Below are positions 15,926-24,687 of a DNA stretch of 64,000 nt, piece after piece. The translations under genes were made by a program, and so were the position numbers. Numbering within the stretch: the stretch's first letter is position 1; each line of letters starts with the position of its first letter. Below the pieces are notes generated by a model. The model saw only the letters and a list, made by a program, of their open reading frames with translations. It ran no database searches and was not told the DNA's origin. The stretch is taken from NCBI GenBank assembly GCA_910586605.1, contig CAJUJR010000003.1, positions 3,344 through 67,343 on the forward strand, written 5' to 3'. The DNA comes from an uncultured Lachnospiraceae bacterium (GTDB taxonomy: Bacteria; Bacillota; Clostridia; Lachnospirales; Lachnospiraceae).

Positions 15926-16654
15926 ATGAAACTATTAATGGTCCGGCATGCAGACCCGGATTATTCTATTGATTCCCTGACAGAAAAGGGCTGGAAGGAG
16001 GCAGAACTTTTATCTGGAAGGCTGTCTAAACTTACGGTAAAGGAATTTTATGTCTCACCGCTTGGCAGGGCAAAAGATACGGCTTCTTTTACTTTAAATA
16101 AGACAGGGCGTACGGCGGTAGAATGTAGGTGGCTGCGGGAATTTGACGGGCATATTATCCGGCCGGATACAGGGACGGAAAAGATTCCGTGGGATTGGCT
16201 TCCGGCTGACTGGACAGTGCAGGAAGAATACTACCAGCGTAGCCTATGGCATCAGACAGATGTAATGAAAGCAGGGCAGATTCAGAAAGAGTATGATTGG
16301 GTGATAGAAGGATTTGACGGATTGCTGGAAAATCATGGTTACAAAAGGGAAAAAAATTATTACCGCGTGCTGCAGGCAAATACTGACACAGTCGTATTAT
16401 TCTGCCATTTTGGCGTGCAGTGCGTGATGCTGTCCCATTTGCTTAGCATTTCACCAATGGTACTCTGGCATGGCTTTTGTGCAGCGCCATCTTCCGTAAC
16501 AACGATAAATACGGAGGAACGCAGGGAAGGGATTGCGTCCTTCCGTATCAGTTCTTTTGGGGATATTTCCCATCTGTATGCAGCAGGGGAAGAACCGGCG
16601 TTTGCGGCAAGGTTTTGTGAATGTTATAGAAACCAAGAAGAAAGGCACGATTAG
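15926..16654 (+). CDS. Histidine phosphatase (phosphoglycerate mutase) family protein
   Basis: The 242-residue protein carries the branch-1 histidine phosphatase start MKLLMVRHADPDY (RHG-like RHA motif with catalytic His), the YVSPLGRAKDTASF arginine motif, and the second histidine in VVLFCHFGVQCVM. Such enzymes remove phosphate from sugars, nucleotides or cofactors through a phosphohistidine. The substrate cannot be told. ATG 15926 is preceded by AAGGAGG at good distance. Upstream lies an elaborate leader with hairpins and two tiny ORFs, suggesting control at translation. It precedes the Fic-cyclase pair but has its own leader and probably its own transcript. Confidence 0.85.
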   Translation: MKLLMVRHADPDYSIDSLTEKGWKEAELLSGRLSKLTVKEFYVSPLGRAKDTASFTLNKTGRTAVECRWLREFDGHIIRPDTGTEKIPWDWLPADWTVQEEYYQRSLWHQTDVMKAGQIQKEYDWVIEGFDGLLENHGYKREKNYYRVLQANTDTVVLFCHFGVQCVMLSHLLSISPMVLWHGFCAAPSSVTTINTEERREGIASFRISSFGDISHLYAAGEEPAFAARFCECYRNQEERHD

Positions 16655-16728
16655 ATTGGAGGGTAGTGTGAAAAATACATCTAAGGCAGCAAAAAACACT
16701 GCCTAAGATATATTAAGTTTCACACAGG

Positions 16729-16810
16729 AAAAATGCAGAAGCAGCATTTTTCTAATGCGAACTTGTTCGCTATACTATTTGAGCCGCCAAAGGCGGCATG
16801 GGGGATTATT
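16729..16810 (+). promoter_or_regulatory. Leader element of the Fic gene (copy B)
   Basis: Hairpin AAAATGC/GCATTTT (about 16730-16751) is followed by ACTTGTTCGCTATACTATTTGAG, the hairpin GCCGCC-AAA-GGCGGC (16783-16797), ATGGGGGATTATT and the start codon. An ORF from 16733 reads through it in frame with fic, so an N-terminally extended product is possible. Confidence 0.7.
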
Positions 16811-17710
16811 ATGAAGTATAAAGAACTGGAACGGGATGCGAAACTTGGAAACCAGCGGGCGAAAAAGATATTGGAAGAACGCAGGGGCTGTCTTGAAACA
16901 CTTCCAATACGGGATGCGATGGGCTGCTCTTTGACATGGTGCCCAAACGCCATCCCACAGCAGCTTTTGGATGACATTGACCGGATGTATGGCAATATAT
17001 CTATCACTAATATAGATACCGATATATCCATTGAAGAGGAATCTTTCCATAGCTGCCGGATTGAAGGGGCTGACACGACGCTAGAGGAATTGTTTGATGT
17101 ATTCCGGGCAAAGCGGACAGAGAAAAAAGGCGATAAGATGATCCTAAATACATACCGTGCAGTAAAATACCTGAATATCAGTAATAAACGTGATGTGGAC
17201 ACTCTTATTGATTTGTGGAAGATTGTGACAGATGGTGTTTGCGACAATCCGGGCCTTTCTGGGGAAAAGTTTAGGAAAGGGGTCGTTGTGGTCGGAACGC
17301 ACCAAGCGCCGGAGGTAGAGCTTTTAGATTACTGCATGAAGCAGTTTTTTAGCTTTTATCATGGGGAAAATATAGAATCCCCTTATATTAAAGTGGGAAT
17401 CATTCATTTTTATTTTGTCTATATGCATCCTTTTTGTGATGGGAATGGGCGCATATCACGCCTTTTGACTTCAGATTTTCTGATTCATTCTGGCCTGGAT
17501 AATTTTAGCGCGCTTACTTTGAGCAAAACGATTAATGAAACAGCGCCTGCTTATTATCAGGCTTTGGAGGACAGTGAAAATGGATTCCATGATATTACGC
17601 CATTTATTCAGTATATGTTAAAAACGGTTTATGATAACCTGTATGAAGTGCTGAAAGGGCAGGAGAAGTATGTAGTAAGGCATACGGACTGGGAAGAGGT
17701 GCTAACGTGA
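16811..17710 (+). CDS. Fic family protein (predicted AMP-transferase)
   Basis: The 299-residue protein contains the Fic active-site motif HPFCDGNGRISRLL near residue 205, with catalytic His and phosphate-binding GNGR. It also has an N-terminal inhibitory-type motif SCRIEG (S/TxxxEG/N) near residue 80, which marks the auto-inhibited class II Fic proteins. Fic proteins usually transfer AMP from ATP to Ser/Thr/Tyr of a target. Start 16811 is chosen after the leader hairpin. Its stop overlaps the start of a CHASE2-adenylate cyclase gene (GTGA), so the two are translationally coupled. No antitoxin gene is adjacent. Target unknown. Confidence 0.88.
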   Translation: MKYKELERDAKLGNQRAKKILEERRGCLETLPIRDAMGCSLTWCPNAIPQQLLDDIDRMYGNISITNIDTDISIEEESFHSCRIEGADTTLEELFDVFRAKRTEKKGDKMILNTYRAVKYLNISNKRDVDTLIDLWKIVTDGVCDNPGLSGEKFRKGVVVVGTHQAPEVELLDYCMKQFFSFYHGENIESPYIKVGIIHFYFVYMHPFCDGNGRISRLLTSDFLIHSGLDNFSALTLSKTINETAPAYYQALEDSENGFHDITPFIQYMLKTVYDNLYEVLKGQEKYVVRHTDWEEVLT

Positions 17711-19647
17711 AACGGAAAGAAAAAATTTTTAGGGAGGCAGACGGGGAATATAACGAATTTTTGGAAAAAGGAGAGGGATTTATACAAAAAAAGGTGGAAA
17801 AACACCGGAAAAAACGCTGGAAGCGCCTGGTCAGTACCCGTTCCATGTATATTGGCGCGCTCTTTTTTGCCTTGCTTGCTGCAGGGATTACTTACAGCGG
17901 CGTTTTAGAAGAAACGGATTTACGGATAAGCGATTCCATCCATCAACGTATCAATAGGAAACGTAGTATTTCTGCAATTAAAATTATAGCAATTGATGAT
18001 AAAACAATAGATTATTTTGGGGAGTATGAGGACTGGTCAGGTATCTGGATGGCGGCTTTTTTAGAGAAGCTGAACCATTCCCCGGAGAAGGCTCCGCAGG
18101 TAATCGGGATTGATTTAGACTGCAGCAAAGAAAGAGACAGCGTGGGGGCGGAACGGCTTGTAAAAACATGCAGTAAATATGATAATATCTGTATTGGCGC
18201 GCCTGTCATTTCTGAAAGAAAAAAGGATGTTAAAGAAGAACCGGCTTCTTTACATGAAATGCAGGAAATGGATGTAAAAATGCCTTTTGCTGCACTAAAG
18301 GATGAAGTTGTGACAGGAATCAGCAACAATACAATTGTTTCAAAAGATGGGTATGTACGGAGTGCAGTAGCCGGGACTACTTTAGATGGCACAAAGATGG
18401 ACAGTTTTGCTGTGGCGATTTATAAATTATACCGCACCGGCAGGGGATTAGAGTATACCCTTCCTAAAGTGGATGCTGAGCAGACGTTTTCCTTTACATA
18501 TACAAAACAAAGCGAAGATTACAGCATATATTCCTTTTATGATGTAATCAGCGGAAAGATAAGCACAGATGTTTTTACAGATGGAATTGTACTTTTGGGG
18601 GATTATACAGATACCAGCACAACGCTGAAAGTACCAAACCAGCGTAATATGCAGATGCAGGAAGTTGAAGTGCAGGCAAATATTTTAGAAGCGCTTATGC
18701 AGCAAAGAACCGGGCAGCCGGCCTCAAAAGCTTTTATGGCAGTGTTTTATGCAATATTTATCAGCCTCTTTTTTATTGCAACTTCTTATAGTTCCGGCCC
18801 GCTAACTGTCATTATCGCTTTATTGATCAATGTAGCCCAGCTTGCAATTTGTGTATATATTAACAGGTTTGGTTATTATGTTACGGTGCTAATCCCAATG
18901 ATTTTAATTGTTGCCGTAGTGCTTTGCAATCTTTTCCTGCGTTATATAATCGTCCTTCAAAATAAATGGGCGGTAGAACGCGTATTTACAAAATATGTGG
19001 ATAAAAGCGTGGTGGAAGAGCTTTCCAGGGGGGGCTTGATGGAAGCGCGCATTGGGGTGGAACGGAAGGATATTGCAGTAATGTTTGTGGATATCCGCGG
19101 GTATACTTCTTTGTCAGAAAGCCTTCTTCCGGAACAGATTGTTGAAATTTTAAATTATTACCTGGATCTTGTTGCAAAAGCTGTCTTGAAGTATCAGGGG
19201 ACTTTGGATAAATTTATTGGTGATGCTGCAATGGCAGTCTTTAATTCCCCACGAAACCTGGAAGATTATGAGATGCACGCAGTCTGTGCCGCATGGGAAC
19301 TTCTGTCAAGTGCGGAAGAGTTAAACCATATATGCCGGGAACGATGTGGGAAAGAAGTGGCGTTTGGGATTGGAATCCATTGCGGGGAGGCAGTTATTGG
19401 CAATATTGGCTCTGAAATGCGGATGGATTATACAGCGATTGGGGATACCGTAAATACAGCTTCCCGTTTGGAGGGAGTTGCGCCGCCGGGGCAGATTTTA
19501 ATCAGCAAAGAAATGAAAGACAGGCTTGGTGATAAAATCACATCTTTATTTGCTGGGGAATTTGAATTAAAAGGGAAGCAGAATAAAGTGTTGGCGTATA
19601 CCGTACTGGGTATACAAGAAGAATTTAGGGAACAGTTTCGTGGATAA
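17707..19647 (+). CDS. CHASE2-domain class III adenylate/guanylate cyclase
   Basis: The 646-residue protein has a cytoplasmic N-terminus and a helix near residues 47-66. An extracellular CHASE2 sensor region follows (about 70-330, with IKIIAIDDKTIDYFG and GIVLLGDYTDTS). Three membrane helices lie at about 345-420, then a class III cyclase domain (about 450-625). The cyclase has the metal-binding aspartates in VMFVDIRGYTSLSE and LDKFIGDAAMAVFN, and AIGDTVNTASRLEG near residue 577. It should make cAMP (or cGMP) in response to an external signal. The GTG start overlaps the fic stop by 4 bases. Class III cyclases are sparse in Clostridia, so this is a notable signalling gene. No obvious cAMP receptor is in the window. 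Confidence 0.9.
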   Translation: MKRKEKIFREADGEYNEFLEKGEGFIQKKVEKHRKKRWKRLVSTRSMYIGALFFALLAAGITYSGVLEETDLRISDSIHQRINRKRSISAIKIIAIDDKTIDYFGEYEDWSGIWMAAFLEKLNHSPEKAPQVIGIDLDCSKERDSVGAERLVKTCSKYDNICIGAPVISERKKDVKEEPASLHEMQEMDVKMPFAALKDEVVTGISNNTIVSKDGYVRSAVAGTTLDGTKMDSFAVAIYKLYRTGRGLEYTLPKVDAEQTFSFTYTKQSEDYSIYSFYDVISGKISTDVFTDGIVLLGDYTDTSTTLKVPNQRNMQMQEVEVQANILEALMQQRTGQPASKAFMAVFYAIFISLFFIATSYSSGPLTVIIALLINVAQLAICVYINRFGYYVTVLIPMILIVAVVLCNLFLRYIIVLQNKWAVERVFTKYVDKSVVEELSRGGLMEARIGVERKDIAVMFVDIRGYTSLSESLLPEQIVEILNYYLDLVAKAVLKYQGTLDKFIGDAAMAVFNSPRNLEDYEMHAVCAAWELLSSAEELNHICRERCGKEVAFGIGIHCGEAVIGNIGSEMRMDYTAIGDTVNTASRLEGVAPPGQILISKEMKDRLGDKITSLFAGEFELKGKQNKVLAYTVLGIQEEFREQFRG

Positions 19648-19675
19648 GAATATATACAGGGAAGGAGAAGGTATC

Positions 19676-20461
19676 GTGTGTAAATTATATTGTATACCGT
19701 CATTAAAACGGCTGGAGGATTTTGTTGCATTTTCTAAAGAGTATCAGGCAGGATTTGAATATAATGACTTTTTTGTTCCTGCCCTTTTAGATGATGAAAT
19801 TGCGAAGGAACGTGCAATGCAAGCATATCTTAGTGCTGGAAGGGACTGTTCCCAGGACACAATGCATGGGGTTTTCCTAGATGTCTGTGTTAACAGCACT
19901 GACCCTAAAATATTTGAGGTAAGTGATTACCGTATCCGCCAGTGCATGGATATTGCAAAAAGGATGGGGTTAAAGGCTGTGATATTCCATACAAATTACA
20001 TAGTAAATTTTCTGTTACAGTCGTATATTGACACTTGGCTGCAAAGAAATGAGGAATACTGGCGGAAAATATTGGAGGAATATCCGGACCAGATGATTTA
20101 TATTGAGAATATGTTTGATGAAGCGCCAATACTTCTCCGCCAGCTTGCCCGGAATATGGAGGACCAGGAGCGTTTTGGCGTGTGCCTTGACGTGGCGCAT
20201 GCATTTATTTCAGGAAGCCCGATTGAGCCGTGGTTTACCGCATTAAAACCATATATCAAGCATGTGCACCTGAATGATAATGATGGAAGGGAAGATTTAC
20301 ACCTTCCGGTGGGAAGCGGTTCATTTGACTGGGAGGAATTTAATCAGTGGGGGCGTTCCATTGAGAAAAAACCATCTTTTTTAATAGAAGTCAGGACATT
20401 TGAAGATTTACAGCGTTCTGTGCAGTATATGGAAGAGCACAAGATTTTTCCGTTTATATAG
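19676..20461 (+). CDS. Sugar phosphate isomerase/epimerase-type TIM-barrel protein
   Basis: The 261-residue protein resembles the xylose isomerase-like/AP endonuclease 2 TIM barrel. It contains metal-ligand blocks IYIENMFDEAP (Glu), GVCLDVAHAFISG (Asp, His), YIKHVHLNDNDG (His, Asp) and LIEVRTFED (Glu). The GTG at 19676 is chosen because AAGGAGAAGG lies just upstream; an earlier in-frame GTG at 19640 overlaps the cyclase gene. The 28-bp gap to the cyclase suggests one operon with fic. Such proteins isomerise or epimerise sugars, but the substrate is not apparent. Its stop codon lies at the junction with a truncated trmO fragment, so the 3' flank is rearranged. Confidence 0.8.
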   Translation: MCKLYCIPSLKRLEDFVAFSKEYQAGFEYNDFFVPALLDDEIAKERAMQAYLSAGRDCSQDTMHGVFLDVCVNSTDPKIFEVSDYRIRQCMDIAKRMGLKAVIFHTNYIVNFLLQSYIDTWLQRNEEYWRKILEEYPDQMIYIENMFDEAPILLRQLARNMEDQERFGVCLDVAHAFISGSPIEPWFTALKPYIKHVHLNDNDGREDLHLPVGSGSFDWEEFNQWGRSIEKKPSFLIEVRTFEDLQRSVQYMEEHKIFPFI

Positions 20462-20462
20462 G

Positions 20463-20828
20463 TTGGCGGAAGGAGATGGATATGAAAAATCTAGCCCTGT
20501 ACTTTTTGTGCCTGGTGCAGATTTGGTAGATGGAACGCCAATATATGATATAAAACCATACTTAGCATATGCCGATTGCCATCCCAATGCTACATGTGGT
20601 TTTTTGGATGATGCCAGGGAGAAATTGCTGGAAGTCGAAATTTCTGGGCATTTGCCGGAAAAACTTCCATACAGCAAAAGGGAGGCTTTGCGGCAGGTAT
20701 TGGCTTTAGATCCACGTCCATCTTACCGGGAGGATGGGAAACGGATTTATGGATTTGGTTTTGCTGGGTATGAAATCCGTTTCCGTGTACAGGGGAATTA
20801 TCTGACAGTAGAGGAAATTGAACCATGA
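20463..20828 (+). pseudogene. trmO: TrmO (tRNA-methyltransferase, TsaA/YaeB) remnant lacking its 5' half
   Basis: The frame encodes LAEGDGYEKSS, then PGADLVDGTPIYDIKPYLAYADCHPNA, LALDPRPSY and YGFGFAGYEIRFRV. This matches the C-terminal half of TrmO, which methylates t6A37 of some tRNAs with SAM. The N-terminal SAM-binding half (about 115 residues including the RPN block) is missing, and homology begins only 2 bases after the upstream stop codon. No ribosome site matches this frame; the AAGGAG at 20471 serves a different frame. It reads open, so the deletion may be recent. It could still be expressed as a fragment, but not as an active methyltransferase. Confidence 0.75.
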
Positions 20829-20846
20829 TGCATCGGCACATGTATT

Positions 20847-21755
20847 TTATTGTGTTTCTTTTGTAGCCGCCGGGCTTTCGGGGCTTGCTATCAGATGCTG
20901 GCGCCCTTCTGCATCCATTTCATAATTGTCTTTGTAAATTAAATCAGACATTTTAACCAGGGTAAACCCTTTTTCCTGTAACCCGTCAATTAGGCTTTCC
21001 AACGCTTCTGCCGTGTGTCTTGCCCCATTATGGCAGAGGATGATTGAGCCATTTCCAAGATGCTTGTGGTTTAAAACATTGGATAGGATTGTTTCAACGC
21101 CATAGTCTTTCCAGTCCAGGGAATCTACATCCCATTGGATTGGGTAATAACCGCAGGCATTTGCACTTTCTATTAGGGTATCATTATAATCGCCATATGG
21201 CGGCCTGAAAACTTGCATATCTACGCCGGTCAGCTCTTTTACTTTTTCATGCGGCGCCATTATTTCTTCTTTGCATTCTTCAGCAGAAAGGGTGGACATC
21301 TGTTTATGGTTTTGGCTATGGTTCCCAAGCTCATGCCCTGCTTTGCTGATTGCCTTCACGTCATCAGGATATTTTTCAATCCATCCGCCAGTCATGAAAA
21401 ATGTGACATGTACTTTTTTCTTTTTCAAGATATCTAGGATTTTTTTGGTATCTTCATTTCCCCATGCGGCGTCAAAACTTAACGCCACTTTTTTTTCACT
21501 TTGTTCCACACAGTAAATCGGAAGCTTCTTATTGGAAATCCTACTGCCAGAAGTGGAGGTGTGGGGCTGTATGGCATTTTTCTGCCCATACCCAATAGCA
21601 ATCCCGGAAAGCAGGATAACAGAGAGGACGACAAGCCCACTGCGGATAAAGGTGCTTATATTTGCCAGTTCCTTGTCAATATTAAAATCGGGGGTTGGAT
21701 TTGCTTCTGTTTTTGGAAAATGGGTTCCAGAAAAGAATTTAGAAAAATGTTTCAT
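20847..21755 (-). CDS. Polysaccharide deacetylase, PdaB-like membrane-anchored
   Basis: The 302-residue protein has a cytoplasmic tail, one membrane helix (about residues 38-58) and an extracellular NodB domain. The motifs are SFDAAWGNEDT (motif 1, the DAAWG form seen in sporulation PdaB proteins), GHELGNHSQNH (motif 2, metal His), RPPYGDYN (motif 3), WDVDSLDWK (motif 4) and ILCHNG (motif 5). The family removes acetyl groups from peptidoglycan or related polymers, in sporulation often on the cortex. I chose ATG 21755 because GAGG lies 7 bases upstream; a GTG at 21791 would add 12 residues without a ribosome site. Confidence 0.85.
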   Translation of the reverse strand: MKHFSKFFSGTHFPKTEANPTPDFNIDKELANISTFIRSGLVVLSVILLSGIAIGYGQKNAIQPHTSTSGSRISNKKLPIYCVEQSEKKVALSFDAAWGNEDTKKILDILKKKKVHVTFFMTGGWIEKYPDDVKAISKAGHELGNHSQNHKQMSTLSAEECKEEIMAPHEKVKELTGVDMQVFRPPYGDYNDTLIESANACGYYPIQWDVDSLDWKDYGVETILSNVLNHKHLGNGSIILCHNGARHTAEALESLIDGLQEKGFTLVKMSDLIYKDNYEMDAEGRQHLIASPESPAATKETQ

Positions 21756-21842
21756 AGTCTGCCTCATTTCTGTAAAGTGAGTTTTGTTCACGTTTTATTC
21801 ACAGTATATGAAAAAGGGCAGGGGGGTATTCTATTTATCCTT

Positions 21843-23129
21843 TTATTTCCAGATAACAGGCTGGCTATGGTACTCATCAGGCCGAGAGCAGCCCAATGCA
21901 TTTTTTTGCACCTGGCGGTACAGGTTTGAGGCATAGATATCTTTCTGGTACATCCAGAGGGCATAGGAAAGAAATCCTGGGAAGGCTTCCTCTGTATCAG
22001 CATAATAGTTTGTTATATTCTGTAGGCCATCGGCAGGTTTTGTAATGATTGGGATTTTTGCCTGTATACGCAAAAGGCTGCTCTTCCCCCGCAAAAAGCC
22101 TAGAAGACGGGCATATGGGACAAATGGTGCAGGGATTAAGCCCTCTGCCTGCTTTTGGAAAAGTGGGTTCTCTATATGGAGCAGGCAACGGAGCAGTATA
22201 CGGCTGATACGGCTGTAGGTATATTGTTTTGTTTTGGTTTGTGCGATAAATTGCGAATATCCAGCATAGGCAGGGAACTGATTTTTTATGCGGTGAAAAA
22301 TCTCATCTGTCATATCCAGGATATTTTTGTCTTTTTCTGTAAGATTGCTTAAGCGGTAGTATAAGAGGCTAGAAAAATAGTTTTCTGTTATAGGGTAATG
22401 GTTTGGGTATTGTTCAAGGAGGGAAGTTACATTTTGTGGCACAGCAGCAGCTATAGAGGTTAAAAACTTCTTAGGTTCTTCAAAGCTTTTTATCCGGATA
22501 GCGGAAGCGGAAGAAAAAGCGCCAGAAAGTTTTTGGCTGTGGTAGCCGCTGCCATTACGCAGGATTGGGATTGGGATAAGCGGGCTGTCCAAAAGGGAAA
22601 TTGCCTTTAAATATTCTATTGCCAGGATATTATTCGGAGCGGATAGCAGCGCAGCACAGGCCTCTTTTTGGCTGGAAAAAATGCTGCAGAGCGCTTTTTG
22701 CCTTGCAACAGGGTAAGAATCGCCTTTGGCTATACAGTTGGCAACGGTCTGTTCAAATTCCTTGGAAGGCTTTACAAGGAAGGCAGCGATTTCCTGTAAC
22801 AGGGCAAGTTCACTGCTTTCACATCCAAAACAGATTCCATCTACAAAACTAAGTGAAGTGAAAAGGGATATCCCTGCCATGGCAAAAGTTTCAGCGCTGG
22901 CGGTGGCAAAGGACGCCGGAAGTTCAAAAACGCAGGCCGCACCGCAAGAAAGAGCCATTTTTGTGCGCAGATACTTGTCTGTCCAGGCAGGCAGGCCGCG
23001 CTGGATATAGTCGCCACTCATTGCAATCACAATATTTTGTGCCCCGGTGCTTTTTTTTATCTGTTCTATCTGGTAAAGATGCCCATTGTGGAATGGGTTG
23101 TATTCTGCAATAATGCCAACGGTATTCAT
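21843..23129 (-). CDS. tmcAL: tRNA(Met) cytidine acetate ligase TmcAL
   Basis: The 428-residue protein starts with a nucleotidyltransferase fold (VGIIAEYNPFHNGHLYQI, the HxGH-type ATP site, and AMSGDYIQRGLPAWTDKY). TmcAL (formerly YlbM) activates acetate with ATP and acetylates the wobble cytidine of elongator tRNA-Met. ATG 23129 follows TTGGAGGGA. It is divergently transcribed from acetate kinase, with a 199-bp shared spacer. This is a sensible arrangement because both enzymes use acetate and ATP. The C-terminal helical region is complete. Confidence 0.92.
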   Translation of the reverse strand: MNTVGIIAEYNPFHNGHLYQIEQIKKSTGAQNIVIAMSGDYIQRGLPAWTDKYLRTKMALSCGAACVFELPASFATASAETFAMAGISLFTSLSFVDGICFGCESSELALLQEIAAFLVKPSKEFEQTVANCIAKGDSYPVARQKALCSIFSSQKEACAALLSAPNNILAIEYLKAISLLDSPLIPIPILRNGSGYHSQKLSGAFSSASAIRIKSFEEPKKFLTSIAAAVPQNVTSLLEQYPNHYPITENYFSSLLYYRLSNLTEKDKNILDMTDEIFHRIKNQFPAYAGYSQFIAQTKTKQYTYSRISRILLRCLLHIENPLFQKQAEGLIPAPFVPYARLLGFLRGKSSLLRIQAKIPIITKPADGLQNITNYYADTEEAFPGFLSYALWMYQKDIYASNLYRQVQKNALGCSRPDEYHSQPVIWK

Positions 23130-23184
23130 ATTGTCCCTCCAAGTTGTTTTAAGGTTACTATTCGCGGATTTGGTAATATTTTAC

Positions 23185-23213
23185 TAGACAAAGAAAAATG
23201 AATCAAGTATACT
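23185..23213 (+). promoter_or_regulatory. Promoter for ackA
   Basis: TAGACA (23185-23190) and TATACT (23208-23213) are 17 bases apart. The leader to 23329 is about 108 nt. Confidence 0.65.
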
Positions 23214-23328
23214 TTAATACAGTACGATTAAACGGCCTATCAGGGTTAGCTGTCCACGGCATCCCAAATAAGTGATTTCCTGAAATTATCCGTGAATGGC
23301 AGCCTGCCAGGGCAGAAAGAGGTTAAAA

Positions 23329-24513
23329 ATGAGAATTTTAGTAGTGAATTGCGGCAGCTCGACATTGAAGTTCCAGTTAATTGATTCTGAAACTGAAGAA
23401 GCGATTGCATCTGGCCTTTGTGAGCGCATTGGATTAGATGGAAGCATTACCTATAAAGCACATGGCGAAAAATACGAATTGGAATTTGCGCTGCCAGACC
23501 ACGGGGTTGCTATAAAGAAGGTATTGGACATGCTTTTGGATGAAAAGCTGGGTGTATTAAGCTCTTTGTCTGAAATTAATGCGGTTGGGCACCGCTTGGT
23601 GCATGGCGGTGAGAAGTTTTCTTCTTCCGTTATTATTACAGAAGAAATCATCCGGGAAATCGAATCTTGCAATGATTTGGCTCCATTGCATAATCCGGCG
23701 AACCTGCTTGGGGTTCGTGCCTGCCAGAAGGTAATGCCGGGTGTCCCAAATGTTGCAGTATTTGATACGGCATTTCACCAGACCATGCCCAAGAAGGCTT
23801 ATTTATACGGCCTTCCAAGAGAATATTATGAGAAATACGGCGTACGCCGTTATGGTTTTCATGGGACAAGCCATAGTTTTGTTTCAGACCGCCTTGCAAA
23901 GATTGCAGGCTTAGATAAAGAACATTCTAAAATGATTATCTGCCATATCGGGAGCGGAGCAAGCATTTCTGCAGTGAAAGACGGGAAAAGCATTGATACA
24001 AGCATGGGGATGACTCCTTTGGAAGGGCTTGTGATGGGAACACGTTCCGGGGATATTGACCCTGCAATCCTTGAATACATCTGCGAAAAAGAAAATATTT
24101 CTGTTAGTGAATTAACCTCTATTTTAAATAAAAAGTCGGGAGCATTGGGGCTTTCCGGCATTTCTAGCGACTACCGTGATTTGCTGGCAGCGGCTGAAGA
24201 CGGGGATGAAAATGCCAAGGATGCGTTAGAAGTTGTCGTATACCGGATTACAAAATATATTGGCGCATATTTTGTGGCGTTGGGCGGGGTAGATGCAATT
24301 GCATTAACCGCAGGGGTTGGCGAAAATAGTATGAAGATGCGGGAAAGAATTTTAAACAGCCTTGGCGCATTAGGAATTGTGATGGATCCTGAGGCAAATG
24401 CCGTAGCAGGGGAGGAGATTTTACTGACAAAACCAGAAAGCAAAATACCAGTATGGGCTGTCCCTACTAATGAAGAACTTGCAATAGCAAGAGAAACGGC
24501 AAGGCTTGTATAA
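23329..24513 (+). CDS. ackA: Acetate kinase
   Basis: AckA converts acetyl phosphate and ADP to acetate and ATP, the energy-yielding step of acetate fermentation. The 394-residue protein begins MRILVVNCGSSTLKFQL (family signature 1). It contains VFDTAFHQTMP, RRYGFHGTSHSFV (signature 2), HIGSGASISAV, the FVALGGVDAIALTAGVGENS block, and ends SKIPVWAVPTNEELAIARET. The ATG at 23329 follows AGAAAGAGGT and gives the standard N-terminus; an upstream ATG at 23296 would add 11 foreign residues. No pta gene is adjacent, which is unusual for fermenters. Confidence 0.97.
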   Translation: MRILVVNCGSSTLKFQLIDSETEEAIASGLCERIGLDGSITYKAHGEKYELEFALPDHGVAIKKVLDMLLDEKLGVLSSLSEINAVGHRLVHGGEKFSSSVIITEEIIREIESCNDLAPLHNPANLLGVRACQKVMPGVPNVAVFDTAFHQTMPKKAYLYGLPREYYEKYGVRRYGFHGTSHSFVSDRLAKIAGLDKEHSKMIICHIGSGASISAVKDGKSIDTSMGMTPLEGLVMGTRSGDIDPAILEYICEKENISVSELTSILNKKSGALGLSGISSDYRDLLAAAEDGDENAKDALEVVVYRITKYIGAYFVALGGVDAIALTAGVGENSMKMRERILNSLGALGIVMDPEANAVAGEEILLTKPESKIPVWAVPTNEELAIARETARLV

Positions 24514-24687
24514 AACAATATAAGGAGACTTTAAGGGAAACGGCAAATTTCTTTTTTGGAATTAGCTGCACATATTACTAGAGATACTACGAAACTTACT
24601 TAAATTTCGGTGAAATATGTCTTTACCTAAGGCTTTCTTTTTGTTATGATTATAAAATAACCGAAAAAATATAAAGGGGGCTATTGT

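Noticed and set aside
16733..16810. N-terminal extension of the Fic protein
   Set aside because: The extra 26 residues are encoded by the leader hairpins, which are shared with non-homologous genes in other frames; the ATG at 16811 is in the common position.
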